Shown here piece by piece: positions 38,401 through 53,400 of a stretch of DNA of 64,000 bases. This DNA is from Alligator mississippiensis (taxonomy: Eukaryota; Chordata; Crocodylia; Alligatoridae), in the NCBI RefSeq assembly GCF_030867095.1, contig NC_081824.1:148271433-148335432 (forward strand). The letters are read 5' to 3'. The notes beneath the pieces were generated by a model that did no database searches, was not told the DNA's origin, and worked only from the letters and a program-made list of their open reading frames with translations. Every line of letters starts with the position of its first letter. Positions within the stretch are counted from its first letter, which is position 1. The translations under genes and the position numbers were made by a program.

Positions 38401-41400
38401 ACCAATCTATTTTTATTATGGATAATTTTGCACAAAAGCAGGAAGAACACCTGTGCCACATCATTATATGGGCAAAGCATTCAGCATTTTCTTAAACAGT
38501 CTGACCTATCCTGTATGCTTTTCCTGCCCCTCTAGGATAATTTGTTATTCTCACCAACATCTTGATAGTATTAATAAAATCCCTTATAAACAAAACTAAT
38601 TTGAGGTGAAGTGGGGAGGGGTGGGGCAGATTTATCCCTGGATTAAGAGCGCTCTAAGAAAGAAAAGTAAAATCCAAAGGAAGAAAAAGATAATTTTGAT
38701 AACTGTGTTTAGATCAGGATAAAGAGAGCTCACCATCTGACATGACACAGCAGAAAGCTTATCTCTCCTACTCTATCATGGACTTAAGTGACCAATTGCA
38801 TTCTCAGCACCCTACTTTACATCAGACAAAAAGTTTTCTGTTGGCAAGTATCAGTAAAATGTCATCTCCCAGATGCACACAGCAGCATTGCTCACAGTGA
38901 AGAAAATATTACAGTGCAACAGGTTCTTCCACACTCTTGAGTATTCATTTTTAATAAACACTTTTTTAATAAACATTTATAGAAAAGAAGCACTCTTTCA
39001 AGCTGCCATTTCTCTCCCCCCAAGCCCCAGTTCATCTATAAATTTCCTCAAACAGAGAAGATGCAAAAGTTGCTAAAATTAAGTCACAGCATTGTCTGTG
39101 GAAACAATAAGACGTAAAGGTTAAAAGAGTAGGATGGGACACCAGACACCAAAGGATGCTTTTTATCTTCTACAGCACAGGGCGTGTCATTTTGAATACC
39201 ACACATTACTTCCCAGAAGTTTAACAAATATAATAGATATCCTTTTATGGCAGTTGCAGCCTTAGACAAACATTGGGTCTCTTTTTACCCCTTTCACTTT
39301 TGTGCATTACTTCTTTAGCACAAAAACATCTACTGCAAAATTGAATGGTAAGGCCAAATTCCAAAGACTGCACATCTCTCACTAATATTTGTATGTAGGG
39401 GTGCACCAATTAAGATTCTGTTGGCCAATACTGATGGCCGATTGTTAAGCAGCCATGTCGGCCGATACCAATCTGACAGCCATTATGTAGGCCAACAGCA
39501 GCATCTGGCGTTAAGTTTGGGGGGGGGGGGGAAGGGTCATGGGTGGGGTGTGCAGATCGAGGCCGCCCCCCAGTGAGGGAAGGAATGGGGCCAGGGCAGG
39601 TGCTGCCCAGCCCGGGCATGGTGCAGGACAGAGTTGTGGGCGGCGGAGAAGGGGAATGGCTTCCCACTGCTCCACACACCCCCAGGGCAGGGGGGGGCAA
39701 GGGCAGGCTGCCCACTGCGGGCTCAGGGCCAGAGGCTGTGCTAGCTTCTTCCCTATGTGGGGGCTGGGCCAGGGATGTGCTCGAGGTGGGTGGGGGCAGG
39801 GTGGGTGGTGGCACTGGGAGGAGGGGCTACAGTGAGTTTTTGGGTGGCTGTAGCCTACCCTGTAGCCCAACCACCAGTGCCATGTGCCCCACCCCGGCCC
39901 AGCCCCCCTGACTGGAAGAGGCCAGTGCAGCCCCAAGCCCAGAGACAGCAGCCTGCCCTCGCCCCGTGCATAAGTCCAGGGGGGAGGGGGCAGGGGGCGG
40001 CAGCACATGCCCCCCATGCCTCCCCCAGGGGTGCTTGCAGTGAACCCCCTTCCCCCCCAGCTCCGTCTTGTGCCTCACCCCAGCAATGCCTGCCCCTGCC
40101 CCACTCCCTCCCTCATTGTGGGCGCCTTAATGTCACCGATAAATACCACGTGCATGCGGGGCAGATCATCAGCTACACTGGTCAAAAAAGCTGATTGCAG
40201 ATCATGTCAATTTTCCTTTTATCAGTGCCAATCTAATCTGGACTGATATATTGGTGCACCTCTATTTGTATGTTCCCTGCCCATGTATTTGAAAGTAAAA
40301 TCTGTTCCCATGAAAGTTCATCAAATGATCTCTAAAACAGCATGTCATGAAGCAATAAGGATCTTCACAATAAGATTCAGAAAACCCAAGCTAGGAACCA
40401 TGACTCGGTCAATTCTTCCTTGTATCAAAGGCTTCCCACTGAAATCATTTAAATTTAAATACCTCATGAAACACTTCTGGATTTCCAGGGTTAAAAAGCG
40501 TTGGCAACTTTTCTTCTAAACCACGTACTATTTCCGGCCACACTGAATTCACTAAAAAGTCATATCCGGGAACAGTATTTGCTTTTTCACTGCAATAAAA
40601 GTTTCAATTATTCCAAAGATTTTTGCAAAGGTATGTTTCCCTAGCAAGTTCAAGCTTGATGGTAATAATAGTAAAAAAAACAAACTCTGTGTTGTGTACA
40701 GTGGTTTTGGATTAAACAAATATTTACATAAGTATGTTCCACTCAACTAAAAATAGTTCTTTCCTTTACAATTTTTCATGTCTGCCTATCCTCACAGCAC
40801 TCCTATTCAAAGGAGCCAATCAGTTCCAATTTAATATACATTCTAGAAAATCAACCAGGACTAATGTACATTTTTAGTAATTCTGGAAAACAAGTACTTC
40901 TCTGAGCTAAAAAAAAAAAAAATAAATCCTAGTCTAAAACACCAGAAATGGGGTGGTGGCGGCAAGTAAAAGGAACTCCTCTTTGGAATTCTTCTGAGTC
41001 AGACTTCTATATGCAGCATTTTTATTAAGATTAAAAAGTTACCTAGAGTTTGGATCAGACATTGAGAACAGGAAGAACATGAACATCTATTGCTCTGATT
41101 TACTAAAGTAGAATGATAACAGAATGTTTCTAGTATTTAACAAGAAGGATTAAAATCTGCTGAGGGATTAACCCAATTGAAATGTTAGTAAAATGTGTGA
41201 AGACGTAAAAAGCACAGCAATGGATGGCTAATTAGAAAAGCAGTTCTGTAGTCTCTAGAGGCTAAATCCTAAACATTCACTAATTGCAACAGTCTACTGA
41301 GTTAGCCAACCTGTGAACAGCTTAATAAATGGATACAATTTAGTAAACTAAAATAATGGGGACTACAAAACAGGCAATTTAATTGCAACAGGAATTAAGT

Positions 41401-44400
41401 GCGTTTGAGAAGACAGCAAAGAGAGGTGCCTGGGGTGGGGGGACAATACAATAACTTGAAATTTGCAATCTCCAGCAACTGCCCTGTGCCTTCTTTGAAT
41501 GAAGGACACAAACAAGTTCCTTTATTTCAAAGGTAAGTGGCACATTATACTGTGAACAGTACTTGGTACTCTGCTTCATTATTCCAGGCACATGGTTTCT
41601 CTTCCTTCTTGCTTCACTACAGGGCCAGAACAACTTGTTCACAGCCTTTATGTTTTTTCCATGTGCACATATAAAAGAAAAACTGCACTGACTTTAATCT
41701 TTAGGGAAAATCCTTTGAGTGCTATAGTTAAGTCATGCAAACCACTGCAGGAGTGTCCAATAATCAAAACAGCTTTGAGGACAATAGCTGAAAGGTTGTT
41801 ACCTTGAAATAGCTCCCCCTGTTACTTCACGCAGGAGACGGCAATGATGAGGAACAAACTCCAGCAGCTTATTGTACATGGTCTGAAGGCCATTAGGATG
41901 AGATTGAACATACTGTTCCACGATCACCTGCCACGAAGCATTTAGCATGAAATATCAGAAAGGCGAACATAAAGAAAAATAAACTGATGTAAAATAATAC
42001 ACCTTACAGTCAATAAATATTATAGCTGCTACAGAGTACTGTAACATACAGGATAATGTTTATATACCAGACTTCTCTTCTAAGTCTAACCTAAAACCAG
42101 TTTTTAATGTTACTTGTCATTTTGAGCTATATATTTTCTTTATCTTATGCAGCACTCCTCTTGCAATTCCAGTGGCTCGTTATTCTTCTAATAAGAGTTT
42201 ATTGAAACACTTAAATACAATATGCTAATAACAACGCAAGACTGAACTAGACCAAGCAGCTGGCAAAATACTGGCAGTTCCTGCACTTCAGTCATGTGAA
42301 ATCTATCCACTCCTGTTTTATTACTAAGTCTCAAGGCTCCCCCACTCCCTCCTCCAGTTTCTATTACATGTCCCCTGTCCCAGAGGGCAAGGTGGGCCAT
42401 CATGGTGCTCCCACAGTACTGATGGAGCCAGCATCCCAGAGTGCTCAGGAGGCACAGTACCGCAGGGGAGCTTAAAGACAAGCTGCTGAAGGTAAGATGG
42501 GGCTCTGTGAATGGTGCAGCAGAGGGTGGGACACTCACCCTTTTGGTGCAACAGTGCACATACAAGTGGTACAAAAAGGGGGAGGGGAGGAGAGGAGTGC
42601 TCTCATGCACATACGGTGTGCAGCCTGGGGGCCTGTGGCCCCCACTGCTGTCACTAGTGGCGTGCGGTTGCTGCTGGTGTGGCCCGCGGGATGGGCAGAG
42701 CCCCAGCTGCTGACAAGGTGGACAGTCCTGTACTAAACTATTCATAAATGATCTGGAAAAGGAGGCAAGTTGTCAGGTAGCCATAATTATTCAAATGGGT
42801 CAAGATCAAGGCAAAGTACAAAGAACTACTGAAGGATCTGGCACTATTGAGCAACAGGCCAACCCAATGTCAGATCAAATTCAATGTATATAAGTGTAGA
42901 GTGGGATTATTTATTTAACTCTCTCAAAATACATGAACTGTATGTCAAGAAATGAAAGTAGTGGGTAGTAAGTTTCAAACTAACAAAAAGAAGTTCTTTT
43001 TCACACAGCATGCAATTAAAAGGTGGAACTCACTGCCACAAGATGTTGTAGAAACTGGCATTTTACCCAGATTCCAAAACAGATTGAAAGAATTTTTGGA
43101 GGAAGAAAGGGCACCAGTAGCTACTGAGGGGGAGTTACGGATATAGCCTCTGACTCAGAACTTCCTAGATCTTAAATGCTGGAGGCTCCGAGAGGGAGAA
43201 GAAAGAAGGGGAAAAAATCCTCTGGTCATACCCTGTTCACTCTCCCTTTCAGCATCCACTCTCTGCCACATGGCACAGGATGCTGGGCTAGATGTACATA
43301 CAGTCTGACCTAGTAAATGGCAGTTATTTTCTTCTTAAACTAAATTAACTGTTGAACAGTCCATCTCCAGTCACTTAGGATTTTCAAGATTGCCATATAC
43401 TGATGACTGGATTTTAAATGCTACAGGAAAGTGTGTGTGGGGTTTTTTTATTTGTTAATTTGTTTGCTTTAATTTCCAAGGGGAAAAGTAACAACCATGA
43501 AAGTTGCTTTAACAGTTTTAAGTTTGTGAAGAAAAAAAAAAATCTTTCCAAAACCTACACCCAGCCTAATCAAAAATCCACAGTAGTCACCTGAAAACCT
43601 TCTGATTTTAATGGACAATGGATTAGGTCCACAGTCTCTTTAAAAGTGTTTGCTACATTCAGTTTTCAAAATGAACCCTTAAACTAGTTCTGGTGAGTTA
43701 CTAGACAATCTGTGAATGCTAAAACATAAGATACAGTAGGCTCTTTATGCTTAGGTATTTTATTTAAGTGAATTACTATTTGTATTACATAGCACCTGTA
43801 AAAATCTTATCACAGGATTGGGATCCAAAACGACTACTGTTTTTTTCCTTCTCTGAGCAGAAAAGAAACTGTTAACACTAGTGATAGGGGCCACGGATCA
43901 CCTGATACAAGTAAAGGCTGTCAATGCTTCACAGTAAGAGCATAAGGTGAAAATGAGGCCGGTTATCAAGCTTCTAGATACAGATCTCTCTCATTACTCA
44001 AGGAAGAAATGGTAGTAGGTGCAACAGAGTCAGATCACCTCTTGCAATTAATGTACAGATCAGCCAGCCTAAGACTAATGGGAACTGCAGATATGGCAAC
44101 CAGTAGCTAAAGGGGTTTTGCAATGAGACCACCTGCAGCAAGTTTATGGTCACTTCAACCTATGTGTTCAAGCATGCAGGCCAAGCTGAGAAAGACTAGA
44201 GACTGAGGAACACAGGTCAAAACATGAGAATGTGCTCAAGCATTTAAGAAACAAAATCCCTTTGCTACTTGCACTGGTTCTGATAAAGATGCTATTGATT
44301 CTCTACTTTAAAATGTTTGCCATCTTTTGCAAGATAGCAGCACAACAAATGTGGTATAGTTAGAAAAACAGCTTACTTCTGAGAGTAGGGAAAGAAGATG

Positions 44401-47400
44401 CAGTACCACCCACTGCTTGATTACATTGCCTCAGAGGGACAGAGTACAAGAGCTTGATTAAATCCCTCCCAACTCAAAGAGCAGTGGCCATAATAGAAAG
44501 TCTCAAAGGTAAAGGACACTGAAAATAAGCAATTAAAGAAACCTGTAACCCAAAGCCATGAAATGAGGATGAAAATTATGCAATACTGAAAACATGAGAG
44601 GAAGAAAACATTGCTACTCTTTTGCACTTTGGGGCATACATTTTACAAACATTTTGCTCTTTAGTAGAAAAAGTTATGTGTGTCATCACCAAGGCAATGA
44701 CACAGGTATTATACACATTTTCCCCTCCCAGTACAGACATTGTATGAATGGGTCATGTCTTTCAGAAATATATTGTTGAAAGTTTTAAGATACTAATTTT
44801 AGGAAAGAAATGTTACAGCCTCTAGCTGACAGCCTAATGTGATGCATTTGTTTTAAGAGGAGAGTGAATTTACCTTCTATGAATAATTCCGATTTATAAT
44901 TCAGTGAAACAACAACAAGACGACCACCTGGAGTAAGATAAATTAGATAACATCCTTGCAGAAGATATTCTAAAAAGGATGTTTATTTAGATCCCAGCAA
45001 GGAGCAGATATCCTTCAAAACGCTACTGTAATGTTATCTATATGTGGACAGAATTTCTAACTTAAAAAAATGAATCCCCTTACATACTTTCACCACTTGA
45101 TCTACACTAATAGTTACAAAAGGCTCATTAATAATGAGCCAATGCCACTCAAGAGACTAATTAAAATTATTACACAATTGTTTTGTGTGACCATTTCAGC
45201 ATGCAATGACCTACTAACTGACACACCAATGACAGGTTTTAAGCACCTTAACATGAAATCCTAGAAAGAGCCTGAAGCCTGACTTACTATAGCCATTTTT
45301 GTAAAAATAATTTATGCAGCCTTCAAGTTGAACCTGTAGTAACAACTAGCTTAGAGCAAGTGATGAAAGTGCTAGTGACAAGGTGTTGTTTATTCTACAA
45401 CCATCATCTACTGCTATTGCTAGTTCACTTTCACTGTTGGGATGGTTTGGGGAAAGCATGGGAAAAAAGTGCCCAGAATTGAGAGATCTAATAAGATTCT
45501 CTCTACGCTTAAGACTAAAACCTCATCTAGACAGGTTTTGTTCTACAACAATAATTTTAGGGAAATCTCTCACTGTTCAATTAGAATTAGTGCTAGCTGC
45601 CACAGGAATATCAGGGATACTACCCACCCACAATTTCAACCATCATGTTGCCAAACTGTAACCAGAGCAGGTCTTGATGCTGCTGTAGAAAAAACTCTTG
45701 CAGCTGGTTCCTACACCAGTGGGTGCAATGATGGAAAGATTCGGTAAACCTGGCAGCACTGATGAGGTCAGAGATTGTTTATTTTTCCTCACAACACATT
45801 CTCTTTCGGCCCAATATTTCTGGATAAGCTAATCAATCTGAAATAAGATTTTTTGCTTCTTTAACAAGTATTTTGTAATTGAAAGGTTTGGTTTACTTAA
45901 TTACACTTGTTGAAGTTTATATAGTCATTATATTTTGTATGGCTTCGGCTTTTTGATTTTCACCACTGTCAGTGTCAACTATATTTTAAGGTAAGTTAAA
46001 AACTTATACAGGAGGGAATACTATTATGGAAGATGAGATGTTAATTATTTATTCCCCCTATGGAGGTGGGAATAGAAGCAGCATAACTACATAGGAAGTA
46101 TTGAGACCACTACCCAAAAAGGTATTAAGGTGCTAACTGCTATATGAACAGAAAAGGTAGGCATGTTTACAAAGAATTTTCCCCAAGCATTTGCCTCTTA
46201 CCTTACCTCATCTACATATGGTTTTACAAGCACCTGACCAACTAAAGCCTCTGCATCTCGTGTTTTGTCAATTGTTGCATACGTCCGTAAGCAATGTCGT
46301 ATTATGTCGACATCTGAAGTCTGAAGGCCTTCTAAGAGCAACCCTTCCAAAGACTGCTGCAACATGGCTGTTATTCCAGCTATACGCTATAAAAAAGAAG
46401 AGACAGTACAAACATAAATGCCATCCTACTAATAGGAGCTATTTGCAAAGATGTTTCAACCTTAGCATTCAATTCTAAATTGAAAATTGAACAGTAAAAG
46501 TTGTGATAACAGTCAATATCAATTTAGCATAAAATCCAATTAAAACCTTATAACTTATATTTATCAGTTATTGCTGCATATTTAGCGCCATATCATAAAG
46601 TAGCTACATTTAACAAAGTTACATTACAGAAAGAAAATTGCTTCCATGTAATGAGAAGTCTATCTAGTAAACGGTTTAGGATTTCACCTACACTAGAGAA
46701 GTAAGTCAAATCAAGCTACTTCCTACCCCTTTTCCCCTAGAAATACCACTCTGATCCAGGCAGAAAAGTGGGAGCATTACTCTCGGCTGGTAACTGAACT
46801 GCACATCACCAGCTACAAGTGGTGGCCTTACGAACCACCTAAGAATCAAAAACTATTACATGCAGTCCACGATCCACAGCTAGTTTAGGACATTAAAGTA
46901 CATTAACTGAGTAGACTGGGCACACCATAATTTATGCTTCAGTCTACAAGATAAGCAAATGAAGTACAAGCAATTCCAGCCTCTAAATCTAGGCCTTGTT
47001 ATTGTGTAGACTTCAAAGACAGTAGGATGATATGCTGACATTTTAACTTTCATTTTCTACTCTTATTCTGAACTCTTCTTCAAGTGTTGGAAAATAAAAT
47101 CATGAATGCTCACAGAAAAAGTACTAGAAAAACAGCCTTAAAATTGGTCAAAAATTTCCCCCCTAAACAAACTCATTAAAACAACAGTTAGACTGGCAGA
47201 CCTGTTTGCAATAGGTAGAGGGAGACATGCCAATACTTCTGTACACAATTTATTGGGTTCAATTTTTGAAGGTTACTTACTGGTCTCACTTTGTCCAAAA
47301 GAGGCATTCCTTTGCTTTGTACTGCATGGAACTGTAACTGGTTAAATTCTGTGGCAATCCTCTCTAAAACCTGTCCAGTCAGAAGGGGGCTGGAAAAGAA

Positions 47401-50400
47401 TTGACATATGCAAAAATAACAACCACTAGTTTAACATGCAGGAAGGTCTCCCCAAAGTTCACTTCCACCTAACAGACAGACATATAATGGTCCGCCTCCT
47501 AAAATGTCTCTATCCATCTATAATAAAAATCATAATGCTAAAAATAAGAGATGTATTGTTTATAACTATGCACCAATAATGTCTTGTGTTCAAGGGGCAA
47601 GGTATGAGGTTCAGGGACCAAGTATGGTGCGTCTTCCATAACAGTATGACAAAGATAAAAAGGGAAGCAGCAGCTGTCACAAGATTCTGCCTCAACAGCA
47701 TGCAGCAGTGTTCCTTGTATTGATGTTTCCGCTGGTCAAGGGGAAAGCCAGTTTTACGGAGCTCAGCATCTCTGGCAAAGAGTGAGCCTGGCTGGTGAAG
47801 AATGCTTATTCTTTCATACACCTGAAGCACAGGAACATTAAAGATGGCAATCTCTGGGGACATAATTGTTCCTTCCTGACCCCAGCATAGTCCCACTAAC
47901 CTCCTCAGTTTCTTACCATTCAATTGCTACTCCACTCTTGAACTCAAGTTTCTACTGCATCCCCCTGTATGTGGAAGATAAATGGAATGTACATGGCCTT
48001 CTTACATCCATTTTCCCCTCATGGCCCATCCCTGCCAGCCTGGTTGCCTGTCCTCAGTTAGGCTCCCTTCCGCAAAACTGAAGATTAGCAAAATAAGTCT
48101 CCTGCACCAAAAGGCTCATGAAACCTGCATTTTCTCTGCTTACCAACAACAGCAGAAGGGTGGGTTGTGAGAGGCAGAAGGCTGGCACTTCAGCTGTAAG
48201 ACAGCTGAAAAGAGAAGCCCTCCATCCCCAAATAAAGATTGGAGGGGAGGGGGGGAGGGTAACTTGGGTCCCTGAAGTTGTTAGAGCAGTCTAGGTGCCA
48301 GTCTCATTTCTCATGAAAAGTTTCCCTCTCCCATAGATGTTATGAAGTCAATCTTCAGATGCCCCAGCCTGCCTTCAAGTTACGTGAAAGTGAGGAAAAC
48401 AGGAAAAGTTATTCCATGTTTTTACTCCCAAACTGTATTGGAGCTTGTGGCACATTTACAGGATTTTGTAAGGAAGGCGTTAGACATTTTTTACAAACAG
48501 GTTCAAAATGAAACAGGACATTTTGGGAAGGTGCATCCACTTTTACTGAAAATGCCATCAAAAAGTAGGAGGCATTGAAACCTCTGAGTTCCATATTTAG
48601 CTAACTGTCACTTTGCAGAAGAATAAAACTGACAACCACAGCAAAGTACAGTCCTGATGTTTATCCTGCCCCAGTGTTCAAAACTGCAAAGATATGCACT
48701 GGTGTTCAGAAATTCCAGTACACTATAATATAATGAAACAGAAGCTGAACTAGTTGATTAGGAATAAACCTCAACCATATTTATACATCCCTTACCTGTT
48801 TGCCTCTAGTGAAGACAATTCTTTTGAATTTTGGGAATGCAGAATCTTCTCTATCTTCTCAACTGACTGAATAACATGGATAAGTCTCAAGACACACATC
48901 TGTTTAAAAAAAAAAAAGCAATATTTAGCATTGTGTTTAATCTCATTCACCATTTCCTCATTAACAAGTCTGAAAATGTTTTGTGGGGAATTCTTTACAT
49001 TTTTTATTGGAAGTCTTTATCATATTAAGAAACTCGGTTGGTTTAATACTTCGCTATACTATCACGATACGTATCAATACAAATATTTTAATGCATTTCC
49101 AAATAAGTGTTCTTGACCCAAAGCCCACAAGATGTCATGTTATTTCTTGATATCAACATTTTAAAAGCTCTCTCCCTGCATGTCTGTTAAACTTCAGTTA
49201 ATTTTGTTATGTGGAAATCTACACACCAGTACAAAATTAAAAGAATGAAGAAAAGTAATGCAATCATTTAAAAATAAAAAGTAAAGATGTTAACATGAAT
49301 GGTCTGACTTAAAAAGGAAATTCTGGACTTCTACTCAATCTAGCAGTGCACTTATACCCTATCTTATGATTGTAGGGGCCTCCAAATAAGGTATGAAATA
49401 TATGAAGCCTATACATAGTGGAATACAAACATTCAGTTCCCCCTATGAATTTCTTGTTTTAAGAAAATGTCTTGAATTTTCCAGTTAGTGGGAAAAAACA
49501 CACAGAATTATTCGAAGTGAGGTCTTCTCTAGTCAAGGTCTGCTGTACCTTTTTTCTTCTAATGTCCTCTTGTTTAGACATATGCTCGTCTACTGCTTGA
49601 ATTCCTTCACTGACACATGATCTAAGACTCTAAAACAAACAAGTGAATTTGAAAGTCTGACTTCAGGAAGTGAAGAAACAAATCTTAAATGACACCAACT
49701 TAAAATCTAGTCAACTAAGAGACAATACTGTCTGCCTGATGAGCACTATCAATATCTGTGGATTTATAACCATTTTCCAATTTTTAAAAAATGTTTCCAC
49801 TACAGCATTAAAGACCTAAACAACAGGAAAAGCTAATTATTGACATAAATGGAAAATTAAAATATAGCGTACAAACTGCTCACAAATGCAAAACAACAAC
49901 AAAAATCCACCCCCCCCCAAAAAAAACTCCAAATGAAAAATAAGATAAATATAACTGAAAATTCTCCCTTATGCTACCTGTTACAACCAATGGGTAACAA
50001 GTTTTTAGCCAAACCACATCCACTTAACCAATACATTTTTAAAGGCAATATGGTGTACATATTAAATTTCCAAGCCTTATACAAGCACCCTCAATGCAAT
50101 TTGGTTTCTTGACACTGAAAGTAACATGTGGATTTACACAATGCTGTCTATCTAAGAGACTGATGAGATACTAGCATGCAAGCAGTTTTCACCTGAAAAA
50201 GTAAATGGTTTGAAGATTTTTCCCCCCCCAAACAAATCCTTTTGGATCAGCTGCAAAGAAAAATTTTGCTAATATACTCTAGATACTAAATTAGAGTCAT
50301 ATTTGATTACTTTGAAAAGGAAAGAAAGTTGCCTGTGATTAAATCAAAGGACAAGGAGGGGGAGGAGCAGGGAAAGGTGTTTTTTATTGCTTGTTCTGCT

Positions 50401-53400
50401 ATACAGATCTGTAAATCACTTTGTGCCTTTTCCCCTGTAAAATATAATGTTAGTATCTCACCACAGAATGTGGCTGCTCTTTAACACACACTTTAGGTCT
50501 TTCAAAAAAAAAGTACTAAAAAATGCAAGACTACTACTTGATACTAGGCTCCTTACATCATGCTGCATTGTCCAAAAAGGTAAATGTGAAAAGATAGCTC
50601 AGTTTCAGTTTTCAGTCTGAAACCTCCACTAATGAATTATAAATCTGGGTAATTTAAAAAAAACAATTAATATTCATAAGATAAAGCATTTAAGTTTACC
50701 AAACTATTTTAACATAACAATTGGTATGAACATACCATGACCTCTTCTCGTAACTGTCCCAATGGCACTGAAAGCTGGTTAAGGGCTTTATCCATGCCCA
50801 CCTAAAGAAGTTACCAAAACATGCATTACTATAATCAAATGACTTCCAAATTATTTCAGTTAACGCATGAATTTTTTTTTTTTTTTATACAATCCACTAG
50901 TACAGCACTGAACTATAAGCATGTTGGAAATTAAATACATACTATCCTCACAAAAAAGTCATCTTAATTCATTTGAAATGATTATATGCTAATGTGATTG
51001 TCTGTTACTGTAATACAGGGGTGTCAAACTCACCTCATGCCCTGGGCTGGATCTGAACCAACAGGGCTCCTCATAGCCTGCATCCAGCCCAGGACATGGG
51101 GTGGCTCTGGCCCAGGGCACACAGCGATAGCTGCAGCTCTAGCTTTGGCATGGGGCATGCACTGGTGGTGGCAACTCCAGCACAGGGTGACAGCATGGCC
51201 AGCAACCAAGGAGATAAGGCCAAAGTGGTGTCAACAGGCAAAGTGGCTGAAAGACAAATAGGGTGGCATCAGCCCTTGTTTGTCCTCCTGTTGCCAATCA
51301 CCACATCCAAGGGCCCCAGATTCTGCAGCAAGCCAGCTCCCCAGTCATGACTCTAGTTTCCAGCTCTGGATAGACTGTTTCCATATGTTTGACAACCCTG
51401 CTATAATGGAGGCATCCAAAAAGATCAATGAGACTACTGGTGACAAAAAGCACAGAAAAATTAAGAAAAATAAGGATCTATGCACATTGTGCATTTGTAT
51501 GTTGTATTCTGTTATATACCATAAACATAAGAACAAACAAAATATAATAAATTACACTTAAGGGCAATTTATTTGTTAATCACCAGTATGGAAGGCAAAA
51601 AGAATAGAAGATGCAGGAGAGAAGACATTTTCTTTTGACAACAATCTGTGGTGATCTGTCAGCTGGATTAAGTTATTACACAGTCTGCGTGCTTATAAGC
51701 ATTCATAGTGGAATTTCAGACCTTTACCACTCGAGGTAAATACTTTATTCCAGAAGTGTTCTATGTACTTGCTCTTCACATCAAGTATTTGGGGAAATTC
51801 ATTACCTTCATATGAACATATCTTTTAAGAATAAACCAGGGTTGTTGTTTTGCATCTTGCTACAGATGTGTAGTAGCTATATCTACAGGATATACCTTTT
51901 ATACTTTCTATAAAGAAAATAAATACTTTCTAATATCTCATAATTTGAGGTTCAACAAGTTAAGGGTTCTTTACCTATAAGTGAATGCCTTCTTTTCTTG
52001 GGCTATGTGGAGGCACAATTAAGATCACGTTGAAAAGCGGAACACAAAAGTACATAACCCAATTTGAAAACCTACCAGATTTGTTGAAAGATTAACAAAG
52101 TCTGCATAGTCCTTGTTTATGAGCTCTACCATAGCAGTTTTTAGGAGTTTATAATAGAGTTCCAGGTCATCTCTGAGCTCTTCCAGCTGGACACGTTTCC
52201 TGCAGTCGGACACAAAGCGATCGACATCGAAGTCTGGCTGAAAAGGAAATAGGTAACAAGGTACAGGGATGTTAATAAATAGTCCAGACTAAAGAAAAAA
52301 GCCCACTTCCTATAATAAAGCTTTTTTGGTTGAGTTTAAAACAGAAGTACAAGCCCCTTCCTGGAAGGCGCAGAGAGTCTGCTGTAAGGCTTTAGTGAGT
52401 ACTGAAAGTGGTAAGAATTCTCCCAGATGCAAAGATGTAGCTATTTTGTGAAAATATTGTTACTGTTCACCTAATATAAAAACTTTTCAAATGAGGGATT
52501 TGGGGATTTGGAAGAACATTATAACAAAAGGGCGAGCAATTATTTGGGCCTGAGAGCCACTTAGGGAACTTTGGTGAGTTGTTTGAGGGGGTGAAGGAGC
52601 TGACCCAGCCTGTGTGACAGCTCACTGAAATTCCCAAAGTGGCTCTGCTCTGCCCTGGAGCAGATGGCTGGGACAGGGCTGCAGGTATATGGAGAGTGGC
52701 ATCCCAGAGCAGAATGGGCAGAAGGGGATGGGGCTGGGATCGCAGGGCTGTGATAACGCATGGCTAGGACCAAGCCATGATCTGCCCCCTACATGTCTCT
52801 GCAACAGGTGCCAGCTCTGCAGCAGGGGTGTGCAGGGAGTGGACTGCGGCTCTGCCCTGGGCCCCAACCCCCATAACATTGCTGCCTGACAATCTTGGGA
52901 CCTATGTGTGCAGGGCATGTGGCCAGGGTGATGGGATAGGGCCATGGATGGGCAGGGAGCCGTGTCCAGGAGGGGGATAGGTGGGTGGGGACAGGATCTT
53001 GAGGCAGGGACAGCATGTGGCCAGGGCCCAGAGCAGAGCCACAATCTGCTCCCTACATGCCACTGCCCACAGAACCGGCGTCCATTGCGGGGACACATGG
53101 CCAGCAGATCGCAGCTGTGCCCTGGCCCCGTGCTGTCACCGCCCCATCATCCTGGCCCCTCCTACCTGCCCCACTCCCAGATGCTGCTCCCTGCTTGCCC
53201 ACGACCCCATCCCATCTGCCCAGCCACACGCCCTGCCTATGCAGCTCCCACCCTGGTGGTGGATGTGGGGTGCCTGGGCAGCGGGGCCAAGTCTGGTGGT
53301 GGCAGCCAGATGGAGCCACTGCCACTGTTGGGAAGCAAGTCCAGGTGTCCCACCATCTCAGCCCCACTGCATGCCTGGGGGTGGTGGGACCAAGGGACTC

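Larger units (their letters stand above)
26558..40462 (-). other. COG2: COG2 intron 9 (13.9 kb repeat sink)
   Basis: It is the largest intron. It holds hAT elements (26745-27327, 31702-31888, 39396-40264), a palindromic MITE (27941-28024), a duplicated SINE-like unit (about 28208-28508), a U2-like segment, a REP copy (28951-29101), an LTR (30657-31627), a hAT transposase pseudogene, a GC-rich block (34530-35340) and a CR1 end (37200-37690). Between 35500 and 37200, and 37700 and 39390, I recognise nothing. Confidence 0.8.
41928..46206 (-). other. COG2: COG2 intron 7
   Basis: It is a 4.3 kb intron with an unidentified GC-rich block (about 42320-42715) next to a CR1 3' end (about 42715-43335). 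From 43340 to 46200 nothing is recognised. Confidence 0.75.
46387..50735 (-). other. COG2: COG2 introns 6, 5, 4 and 3
   Basis: Introns 46387-47280, 47390-48795, 48900-49548 and 49630-50735 are AT-rich with small homopolymers only. No transposon or RNA gene is recognised. Confidence 0.75.

Noticed and set aside
39511..40194. Open frames of 120-168 codons on both strands
   Set aside because: They are confined to the GC-rich interior of the hAT element 39396-40264.
42723..42730. Possible right terminus of a CTGTCCAC-type hAT MITE
   Set aside because: The same bases fit the reverse transcriptase end of the adjoining CR1, and no left terminus was found.
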